In this document: positions 1 to 8,726 of the stretch, piece by piece
Layout: each line of letters begins with the position of its first letter
Numbering within the stretch: position 1 is the first letter of the stretch
Assembly: GCA_049999805.1 (NCBI GenBank)
Contig: JBNGIO010005794.1
Location: forward strand, 1 to 27,142
Source: Folioceros fuciformis
Taxonomy: Eukaryota; Anthocerotophyta; Anthocerotopsida; Anthocerotales
Length of the DNA stretch: 27,142 bases
Direction of reading: 5' to 3'
Program-made: the position numbers and the translations under genes
Notes under the pieces: generated by a model
The model's input: the letters and a program-made list of their open reading frames with translations, nothing else
The model's database searches: none
Told to the model about the DNA's origin: nothing

Positions 1-1131
1 TTGTAACAAAAGCATGCATGGTTTGTTATTGATTTGGTGGATTCTGTTAATCACGCAATTAGCATTAGGTTTCATGTTTGAGATGAAATGGAGTAACCTT
101 AGAGCGGGAAAGAAGCCAGCTTTGAAGTTGCCCAGGTGTGAAGAGGGAAACCTCTGACCGGTTCAGTGGTCATTCAGGAGAACGGATCAGCTCGAATGCC
201 GTCAACAAGAAGAAGAAGAAGAAAACGACTTCGGATCCCGACGATGGAGTTACGTGTCGAGGGGTAAAAAGGGCGGCATCGACGACCGGACGGCGCGAGG
301 CCGAGGCCGAGGGCGAGGGGGGCGGCGACCGGGGTGGTGGAGAAGGACAGGCCCCCGTGGTCAGAAAGGTGCGCCAGCGGCGTTGCCGGAGCAGAACAGT
401 CTGGAAAAATCGGCACTGGTCTTGCGAGCCCCACACGCCTGCTGTGCTCTTGGCTGACTGCCAAGCCCGGCATGGCAGCACGGTCATCCTGCAAGGCTCA
501 TCATTCTGCTGCTCCCACCGTTGCCGCACTTGCGTGGCGTTCAGCCCAGCTACTTTGAGCAGCAGCAGCTTGGTCGTGTCGTGGGTGGCCGGGAATGCAA
601 TGCCACTTCCTCCGTCATGCAGCTCACCATGAGACGTCTTTTGGCGCCAGACCGACAGCGGGACGTCTACAAGCGAGACGGATGTAACCGCGCACAGCCC
701 GCCTGCGTCGACCTGCTCTACACTCCCCCTACTGCTGGTAGTACCGCGAAGCAGGTCGTTGATGTGGAGGAGCAATTCGAGACGCAATTACCTCCTCCGT
801 CTAGGTGAGTTGTTTCCACCACTTTGCTTGTACACGTGCTATTGATTGATTCATCCGACCGTAAATGCTTAGTGCCGTTCGGCCGCAGTCTTGTTGTCCT
901 GGAAGTCGGATCCAGATCCGTGTGGTGGACTGGTGGTGTAGCCTGTCCTCCCCTCCGTCGTTTGAGCTGATTGGCTGACTGAGTGTCCGACTGCCCACTC
1001 CCCAGTCGTTTGCTGATGCTACGAATGCTGGCCCGCCGCAGCTGCAGCACTGCAGCTGCTCAATTCTGGTGCAGATCGTGCTCGAGCCGCTTCTAGCTTG
1101 CTCTGAGCCTCTTTCGCCTTGCCGTGTGGTC
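1..1131 (+). promoter_or_regulatory. Upstream region and probable 5' leader of the EOL-like gene
   Basis: No conserved coding sequence is recognised here. The open frames in this stretch are GC-rich, low-complexity and lack family features. A short AAG run lies at about 207-222. A strong donor-like site (AG followed by GTGAGT) occurs at 804/805, and several AG acceptors lie between 1047 and 1074, so a spliced 5' leader exon ending at 804 is likely. An ATG at 629 in a good context (ACC before it) opens a frame that runs to this donor. Splicing to the acceptor at 1055 would join it in frame to the EOL coding sequence, so part of this region may encode an extended N-terminus. Confidence 0.4.
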
Positions 1132-4100
1132 ATGACGGTATGTGGCTGCAGCTCGTCGGTGTCCAAAGTGAAGGAGCCGTGTTTGGAACCCTACTTCAAG
1201 CCGGTGGATTACGTGGAAACGCTTGCGAAGATCCACGAGGAGCTGGAGACCGCGTCGGAGCAGAAGAAGGCGTCGCTGTACCTAGAGCAGTCCTTTGTGT
1301 TCAGGGGCTTGGGGGAGACCAAGCTCCTCAGGCGGAGCTTGCGATTCGCCTGCCAGCATGCAGTTACGGATCACGAGCGGGTCGTCTACGAGGCTTGGCT
1401 CAAGTATGAGAAGCGAGGGGAGGAGCTGGACGATGGCAGACCATCGTCCTGTTGCGGTAGCCCCAATTCCGACTTGGAGAGCCCCGCTCCTTCTCCTTCT
1501 CCTTCTCCCGAGGACTCGGAGCCTGACCTCTGGCTTAACGTGTCGTTTGACTATCTTTCTTTTGAAGATGTAGAGCATGAGCAGGAGGTGGATGTTTGGG
1601 ATGATGCTTACTGGCCATGCCGGAGCTACTCGGAAGATGAGGGACAGCACCAGCCGCCTGAAAAGTGCTCCACCTCTTCCCCGTCGAGTTGCTCTGTGGA
1701 TAACGACCTAGTCTTTTACCTCCATGGGGAACAGGTGGAGTGCAATCGCCAAAAGATCGCCTCTCTGTCACTCCCCTTCCATGCCATGCTCAACGGCTGC
1801 TTTACCGAAGCGCGGAAGAAAGTCATCGACTTTTCTGACAATGGAATCTCGGTAGCAGGGATGGAAGCGGTGGATGAGTTTAGCAAGACCGGCTTATTGC
1901 CATGCCTCCCTCCTCCTCTTTTGCTTGAACTGTTGCAGTTTGCCAGCAGGTTCTGTTGTGAATCACTCAAGGATGCATGCGATGAGAGGATAGCAGTCTT
2001 GATCCAAGATGTGTATTATGCTCATATATTTTTTCACTACGGTCTGGAGGAAGGTGCCCAAGCTTTGGTAGCTGCATGCTTGCAGGTATTCTTGCAGGAT
2101 CTCCCTGGTTCCTTAGCTGATTCACAGTTTGTCGATCTGCTTGCCAGCGAGTATGTCAGGAAAAGGTTGACGAATGTGGGACAGTCCTCATTCGCTTTCT
2201 ATGCACTTCTGAGTCATGCTGCCATAGAAGAGGATTTGGTGTCAGATCTATCATTACTTTTTCTGCGGTGCTCGCTGGAATTTGCTGTCACTGAGCGGCA
2301 GAAGGCGTTCGCTTTTCACCAGCTTGGGTGTGCCCTGCTCGCTAGGAAGCAGTATACTGAAGCCGTGCACATGTTCCAAGGAGCAGTCCAGGAAGGACAC
2401 ACATATTCCCAAGCAGGTCTGGCCAGATTGAAGTGCCAATGGGGTCAGGGAGCTGAGGCTTACAAGGAGATTACGAGTGTCATTTCCACTCACAAGCCAG
2501 AGGGCTGGATGTATCAGGAGCGGTCTCTGTATTGTTATGGCAAGGAAAAGTTGATGGACTTGAAGGAAGCCACAGAGCTTGACCCAACCTTGACATTTCC
2601 GTACAGGTATAGAGCTGCTGCTTTCATGGATGAGCAGAACTTGACTGCTGCTATTGCCGAGGTCAACCAAATCTTGAGTTTTAAGGTCACCCCTGACTGC
2701 TTGGAAATGAGGGTATATTGTTGCCTGGCTCTCCAAGATTACCAAGGAGCGGTTAGGGATGTTCGTGCGTTGCTGACGCTGGACCCATCATACATGATGT
2801 ATTCCGGGCGAGTGGGTGCCGTCCAATTACTTACCTTGCTGGATCAACATGTGGAGAGATGGACCAAAGCTGATTGCTGGTTCCAGCTCTATGACCGATG
2901 GTCGTCTGTGGACGACATTGGTTCTCTGGCTGTAGTCCACCAAATGCTGGAGTCTGATCCGAGGAAGGGTCTTCTTTTCTTTCGCCAGTCCCTGCTTCTC
3001 CTCCGGTGAGCGATTCTACAGAACAGATGCGCATGCTGTCAGTTTAGTGTGTCTGCTGAATCATCTTATGTAGTGTCACTTTTACCTTCTGTGCTCACTT
3101 GTGGGAGCCTAAATCACGGTCGAAGTACTGATGCGAGGAGAACGTTGGCCATTGGGAATTTATATGCTGAGCATCAGATTACTCGTGTGTGTCTGTGCAT
3201 CTACAGGTTAAACTGTCCGAAAGCAGCGATGCGAAGTCTTCGACTAGCTCGAGAGTATGCCAGCAGTAAGAGTGAAAGGCTTGTCTATGAAGGATGGATC
3301 CTTTATGATACTGGTCATCGGGAAGAAGCTCTGAAAAAGGCAGAGGAGTCTATCTCTATACAGCGGTCTTTTGAGGCCTTCTTTCTAAAGGCGTATGCAC
3401 TAGCAGATACCAGCCTCGACCCCGAGTCGTCTGCAAAAGTAGTGGAGCTCCTAGAGGATGCACTCAAATGTCCCTCTGATGGCTTACGCAAGGGACAGGT
3501 ACGTTGAGTTGCAATGAGCTTGGATTGGGAGATGGATAGTAGCACTTGTCTTATTTTGTCTTTTCCTTGTTGCAGGCACTGAACAACTTGGGCAGTGTAT
3601 ATGTGGATTGCCTGGAATATAGACTGGCAGCCGATTGCTACATGAGTGCTTTGGAAATTCGCCACACACGTGCTCATCAGGGACTAGCTCGTGTGCATTT
3701 CTTGGAAGGCAACAAGGAGTCCGCCCATGAAGAAATGACAAAGCTCATCGAGAAGGCACAAAATAATGCATCAGCGTATGAGAAACGATCGGAGTACTGT
3801 GATCGGGATATGACCATGGCTGATCTCAAAATTGTGACGGAATTGGATCCTTTGCGAACCTATCCTTACAGGTTTCGCGCAGCAGGTTGGTATCAGAACT
3901 TGTTTTGTTCAGTCGTTGCTTCTGGCATTTGTTTCTTGTGTGCAATTTGTGAACTCTGTTATTTGCAGATCCAGGAACCTGTTCTTATGGGTTTGCTTTT
4001 CTTGATTGCAGTTTTGATGGATGGCCAGAGGGAAAAGGATGCCATCGCAGAGCTATCCAGGGCCATCGCTTTCAAAGCCGACTTGCAACTACTTCATCTT

Positions 4101-4232
4101 CGAGCTGCCTTTCATGAGTGCATCGGTGACATCAAAGGTGCAATACGAGATTGTCGAGCAGCACTGTCGGTTGATCCAAATCATTTTGATACGCTGCAGC
4201 TGCATAGCCGAGTGCATAGCCGGGAGCCATAG
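1132..4232 (+). CDS. EOL1: ETO1-like (EOL) BTB/TPR substrate adaptor of a CUL3 ubiquitin ligase
   Basis: CDS join(1132..3005,3207..3498,3576..3885,4012..4232), 898 aa, all GT-AG. ETO1/EOL proteins link CUL3 through a BTB domain and recognise ACC synthase through TPRs, restraining ethylene synthesis in flowering plants. The N-terminal part (EPYFKPVDYVE, then FRGLGETKL) matches EOL proteins. An acidic, Ser/Pro-rich stretch follows at about residues 100-185. The BTB domain starts near residue 194 (VFYLHGEQVE) and continues through FCCESLKDACDE. TPRs fill the C-terminal two thirds, with signatures such as GWMYQERSLYCYGKEK, DRWSSVDDIGSLAV, GWILYDTGHREEAL, ALNNLGSVYVDC and QNNASAYEKRSEYCDR. It ends LHSRVHSREP, as EOL1 does. 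The start at 1132 is the first in-frame ATG; an upstream exon from 629 could extend it. It is closer to EOL1 than to ETO1 because it lacks the long ETO1 N-terminus. The family call is very secure; the biochemical target in this plant is not known. Confidence 0.93.
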
Positions 4233-4243
4233 GTATTAATTTT

Positions 4244-4320
4244 ATGGGCGGGACCAAATTGTGGTCCCTTTGCACAACACTGGGAAATGGGTGTGCAGGA
4301 CCAAGTTTGGTCCAGCCCAT
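4244..4320. repeat. 77-bp imperfect inverted repeat (foldback) just after the EOL stop codon
   Basis: Positions 4244-4258 pair with 4306-4320 with a single mismatch (ATGGGC, one mismatch, GGACCAAA). Inside this, TGGTCC at 4262-4267 pairs with GGACCA at 4298-4303, and TGCAC at 4271-4275 pairs with GTGCA at 4293-4297. About 26 pairs close a loop of under 20 bases. Each arm is itself nearly palindromic (GGACCAA...TTGGTCC), so a cruciform is also possible. It begins 11 bases after the stop codon and so probably lies in the 3' UTR. It could be a small foldback/MITE remnant or a transcribed hairpin. No clear target-site duplication was seen. Confidence 0.75.
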
Positions 4321-4656
4321 GACGGGAAGAGCTGGTATGCCTTTCCTTATTCGTTAGGATAGAATTGACGCGCTGTTTGATTTGTCCACTTGTGTTCTAT
4401 ACTTGATCCTTGGCGTCGGTTGTACCAAACTGGAGTGTTGCAAGCTGGATACTCTGTTCCTTCCTTGGGTGCGTGGTAACATGAACTCAATATTGCGTCC
4501 CCGAGTTGACAGCGAGATTACCGTTGGACGTCGGTGTGAACGTCTAGAGCGGAGCTGATGCCTGGTAGACGCTGCCAAAAACTGTTTAATCGTACTGACC
4601 TTTGGTCGTTGTGGTACTTGGGGGCTGGGTCTGGCATGAGTGTGCAGTCGTTTGAT

Positions 4657-4766
4657 GAATCCGTTTGTTCCGTTGGAACCGTGAACGTTTTCCTGGCTTA
4701 TGAGGGGCTTTGAATTCGTTTGTTCCGTTGGAACTGTGAACGTTTTCCTGGCGTGTGAGGGGCTTT
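4657..4766. repeat. 55-bp tandem duplication, two copies
   Basis: Two adjacent copies (4657-4711 and 4712-4766) begin GAATCCGTTTG / GAATTCGTTTG and end GAGGGGCTTT. They differ at only a few positions, which suggests a fairly recent duplication. There is no coding context. Confidence 0.85.
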
Positions 4767-5743
4767 CATGGGAGCCCGGGTCCCGTGGCGCTCTTCAAGG
4801 TCAGCAATATACTTATTATCAAATCAAATTTACTGCCTCAGCGACCTTTCTCAACTATCCTTCTTCTAGTGTTATCCGTTTCATAGCACCCGTAGTTAAG
4901 TGGTGAGGCCCAAGCGACATGGCCAACCTTTGATCAGTGGCTTGAAATAATTATGTTCAGTAGTTAGTTTGTCCTCTCCGCTTGGGCCAGTATGTTTCCT
5001 GCAGGCGGCCACGCCTACGTCCACACAGCACAGCGTTGATGAAGTCGTTAGAGGACAACGCATCTCTCGATGAGCTCTTCATTCTTGGCTGGAACGACAT
5101 TGGCAAACTTGACCACGTTGAACTCCCACTCGCTTCGCTCAACAGGACACAACAGTGTGCAAAATCATGAAATGCGTGACACCATGGGAATGGCACGGAG
5201 GTTTGGGAGCAACCTCCCACCGAGACCTAGCACGCAACCCTACTACACGGGCTTCTTATTGACCTCCACTCCCGTCGGGGCAGGAGCTTCGTAACATGCC
5301 CAAGGCTGGGCGCCCCTTCGTCTTTCACGCTAGTGCTGCTTTCATAACAGGGGGAAGACCTTTCTCGGCATCGCGAGCATTACTACACCGTAAAGTTTTG
5401 AAGGGGAGGTGCCGGGATTGGAGAGGGTGGTACAAAGGACGACTTGCATTCCCCCCTAGGCCCTAATGGTTTGGTATGGACATCGATGCGGTCTACTGGT
5501 CCCGATCATAAACATCCTAGAGACGAGACCGATGACCAGGGCTGGCACCTGAGTCCTCTATCAGTCGGGTACACGTCACACGGATGGGATTCTTGGCATC
5601 GGATGTCCGTGCACGCACGACCAAAATACTCTTCTACATTCGCAGGCATGTCATCACGTCCAGCTCCTCGCCGTCCAGATGTAAAACCAATTGGTGCGGC
5701 TCTCAAATCTCCGGGTACTCATGCGGGTTTAGGGTTCGCCCAG

Positions 5744-8535
5744 TCATGCGGCCTGACTTTGGACACATGTGGTCAATCTTAGCTGCATGGTCACAGCCGA
5801 AAGGCCTTGGATACTTTGCAACAAAGCCTGTTGAGCATCATGCGCATACGCCATAGCCTCCCTGAGTCAGGCAACATCAAGACAACGGATGAACAACAGC
5901 GTATGTACATTTTGACAAACACACAGCCGAAAAACTCCAAAAACCAGGATTACTTTATGCACAGTTGTGGGTCCATTGAGAGATCCACTTCGATGACCAC
6001 CCGGCCCAGCAGAAAGTGGCACCTCACGTGCTCCACTCTGAAGGTCTGCTTGTCACAGACAACGCGTTGTTGTGAATTTTGATCTCATAATCCAAGCCCA
6101 ATGTGACTGAAAAGAAAAACGTCCTCAAAATTGAAACAGGCACCCCCAGAAAAAAATCCACCTCTTGAAATCTCGCACCAAGAACATCCCGGACATTCTT
6201 CTCCACTTCTGGCTGCCGCTGCACATTGTTATCATCGGTGCATGAAACTTGCGCAAGGTCAGCGCACTTGTTTGTGATTGGACCTGTCCCGCCGTCGCCC
6301 AGTGCCCAATGATTGGTCTTGTCACCGTGCAGACCCAACTTGCCCGCAGCAGCTGCCATTGCCATTGGAGCAGGTTCTGCAAGCGAAAAAGGGATTTCCA
6401 TGATTTCAAGATCATGTCTCTAACTAAAACGGTGTGGCAGAAAGCACAAAGGCAAGGTCTCACCTATGTGAATGTAACATTCTGCTATATTATGGACTGT
6501 TGTTTGAAGCTGACGACGGACTGCTTCCCCAATGCCATGCGCCGCACTTACACTGAGCCAGGGGTTGACCTGTCACGACGCAAGTCTGAGGCATGTTCCA
6601 TAACGAAAATTCTGACATGGAGACTGGCTCTAAATGTCGAGGTATCATAGACATACCTCAATATGGACATCCAGATGCAGCGAAGATCCCATTCTTCGAC
6701 CTCTTAGGTCATGGCAACCCTGCCAGAACAGGCACTTTGTTAATCGTCTTGCCACATAGTTTCACCTACTACAGCTGAAAATAATCGCTGACAACTGGCC
6801 AACTGCAAACAGATACAAGTGTCCTGGACAGCTAGCAGTTTGAGGGAAGAAAAATTCGTCACACCGTACATATCAAAGCCAGTGTCTTTACTATGGGCTA
6901 TTGTCAAGAAAATAGCTACCATGACACCCTCAACGCTGAGTACAATATCTCGAATGGGAGCGAGAACACTTTCGGGCACCCCCTTGTCCACCAACTCCTG
7001 CAAACTACAAGGACAAGGGCAGACAAGGCATGTCAAGGCTCTGGAGAAAGAACAAATTAGTTCGATTTAGAACGTCAAGGAAGTAGGCCACAATCAAAAG
7101 CAGGAGTGAGTGAGCTGTAGAGTGTAACCAGGCCTGTTAACTGCAGCCGATTCACTACTACAGATCAAGTTAGCACGAACCTTTGGTAGCCGCACTGAAG
7201 ACCAGCCTTGACAATCATTCCTGAGACAAGAAGGCCAGCGAGAGGATCCAGAAACGGCACCCCAAGAATTGAGCCGCCTGAAGCAATCAGCAGAATCAAC
7301 CGATATTCATGCCAACCAAGACCATCACCAAGCGCGAAGGAAGTTAAAAAGAAGCGGCGCTCACCAACACCCACAAGCGCAACCAGCGAGGAAACTGCAT
7401 CGCTGCGATGATGCCACGCATTTGCCTTCAACAGTTGACTTCCAGTTTTCTCACCAGCATTTTTCGTGAGCCAATATAATCTGCATTGGGCCAGAAAATG
7501 CAACCCACCGAAAACTTGATAAGCCTCGCGTGATGAAAACCCCATCCCCATTCGGCACTGGGGAAAACCAAATGTCGCCCAACATACGAACCCTTCTTTG
7601 ACACCGATGGAAACGATTGCAGCACTGAGCGCTACAGCTTGATGCTCCATGTCCACACCATGATGATGTCCTCCATGAAGATGGTGCAAGTGCTGGGTCG
7701 CTGCCTCCAACACAGCATTCGGCTCCAGGGAATCCACGGATGGTAACAAGACCTGTGCAGAGACACCTGAGCCCAACCAAGCATGCAACGCGGGACCACT
7801 AAGCAAGCACCAGAAAGCAGAGCCTTACGTTCTAACTCCCAGTCTGCTTTCCAGCTGATTCTGCTAACAAACTTGGGCAAGGGCAACAGGGCTCCAGCGA
7901 AAGGGAGACGGCAGGTCACTTGCCTGCAACACCTCAAGAGCATGCCACGCGATTCCCCCACCAGTAACCAACAGCATTCCGGAGATGCCCAGGGCTCCAA
8001 TGGTCTCAAACTTCCCGTGCCCTGCAAGCAATCCATCATTCAGATAGGCTGCACATTCCTCACAGGCAAGCTCAATGCGCAACGCAGGTGTCACCCGCCA
8101 TATGGATGCTCAGGATCTTTTGGTGCTCTTGCTGCCTTGAGAGACCACAGCGCAATACCGCTCAGCACCTGCACGAGCAGAAGCCGCCAATCACGTCTCT
8201 GGACACTTTCACGATTGTAAGAATCCTCTTTCCAATTGCGTACTCACCACATCAGACAAGGAGTGAGCAGCATCGGCAAGAATAGCAGTGCTCCCGGAGA
8301 TAGCACCAGCTCCGCCCTTGCCAATTGTGAGCGCGATGTCGGACCAGAGACCCCAGCGCGTCACACGATCGGCAGCGGCGGAAGAGGAAGAGTCTGCGGA
8401 GCCTGGCTCGTGGTGATCCGCATGGGAGTGGCCCATGTGAGTGCGCACCGAGATCAATCCAGGTCCGGAGCCGAAGGCGAACGGAATCCGAAACCGCCGC
8501 AGCTCCCGAGGCCGCAGCCGCAACCAGGCGGCCAT
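5744..8535 (-). CDS. MTP6: Cation diffusion facilitator, MTP6/MTPC1 type (mitochondrial metal transporter)
   Basis: CDS complement(join(5744..5861,5954..6045,6162..6376,6464..6569,6657..6719,6920..7004,7181..7277,7365..7480,7592..7752,7924..8021,8099..8168,8248..8535)), 502 aa. CDF proteins export divalent metals through metal/proton antiport; plant MTP6 members are linked to Fe/Mn handling in mitochondria. The N-terminus is Arg-rich (RLRPRELRRFR), fitting a mitochondrial presequence. Metal-site HxxxD motifs are H91-D95 (AHSLSD) and H229-D233 (HHRSD). Other hallmarks are HPYGHGKFETIGALG, a His-rich loop at about 173-189, NAWHHRSDAVSSLVALVGVG and LDPLAG. A cytosolic-type domain carries GCHDLRGRRMGSSLHLDVHI and AAHGIGEAVRR, and a C-terminal extension carries FRVEHVRCHFLLGRV. 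Introns 2 and 3 appear to start with GC. The start ATG has A at -3. Gene identity is secure; the exon 10/11 region rests on weaker similarity. Confidence 0.9.
7753..7923 (-). other. Probable GC-AG intron (MTP6 intron 3)
   Basis: The minus-strand donor is CAG followed by GCAAGT, the best-known consensus for GC donors; the acceptor is TGCACAG. It joins WHALEVLQ to VLLPSVDS in phase 0. A weaker GT donor downstream (CAA then GTTTGT) is also in phase and would add about 16 residues in a variable loop, so the GC assignment is likely but not certain. Confidence 0.6.
8022..8098 (-). other. GC-AG intron (MTP6 intron 2)
   Basis: Read on the minus strand, exon 2 ends TAT G and the intron starts GCGGGT; it ends TTGCAG before GGCACGGG. 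Only this cut keeps the family motif HPYG-HGKFE in frame. The nearby GT four bases downstream gives a frame error with every AG acceptor seen. Length is 77 bp. Confidence 0.75.
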
Positions 8536-8726
8536 GATCTCAGAGCAACCATGAAAGAGGGGCCCCTACTCCTAGCTCTGGTTATCCGAGGCTTCCCGAT
8601 TCCCAGCAATTACTGTGCATTTCTCAGCTAGAATGCACATCCCGCTCTGCCGACTATCGCAGGGAAGAAAATCAGGTCCGGGTCCACCAACTCTCAACCT
8701 TCGGTGTTCGCTCGAGGCAACATCCG
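8536..8726 (-). promoter_or_regulatory. Short spacer: PIG-B 3' end and MTP6 promoter
   Basis: Only 191 bp separate the PIG-B stop codon from the MTP6 start codon on the same strand. The spacer must hold the 3' end signals of one gene and the promoter and leader of the next, unless they overlap. I saw no clear TATA box or poly(A) signal. Confidence 0.5.

Larger units (their letters stand above)
4233..5743. other. Intergenic region between convergent EOL and MTP6 genes
   Basis: This 1.5-kb stretch should hold the 3' UTRs of two convergent genes. It contains a foldback at 4244-4320 and a 55-bp tandem duplication at 4657-4766. Short open frames at about 4957-5294 and 5444-5782 show no recognisable family, no supporting splice sites and no start context, so I do not call genes. 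Nothing else was recognised. Confidence 0.6.

Noticed and set aside
138-632. Open frame of 164 codons near the left edge, Lys-rich
   Set aside because: It does not start with ATG, is low-complexity and GC-rich, and has open shadows on both strands; no domain seen.
4957-5294. Overlapping open frames on both strands downstream of MTP6
   Set aside because: No recognisable protein family, no splice support, and composition like the rest of the spacer.
5444-5856. Plus-strand open frames over the MTP6 3' end
   Set aside because: They overlap the last MTP6 exon in antisense and show no family match.
6218-6247. Possible 30-bp GT-AG intron inside MTP6 exon 10
   Set aside because: The sequence is open in frame without removing it, and 30 bp is too short for a plant intron.
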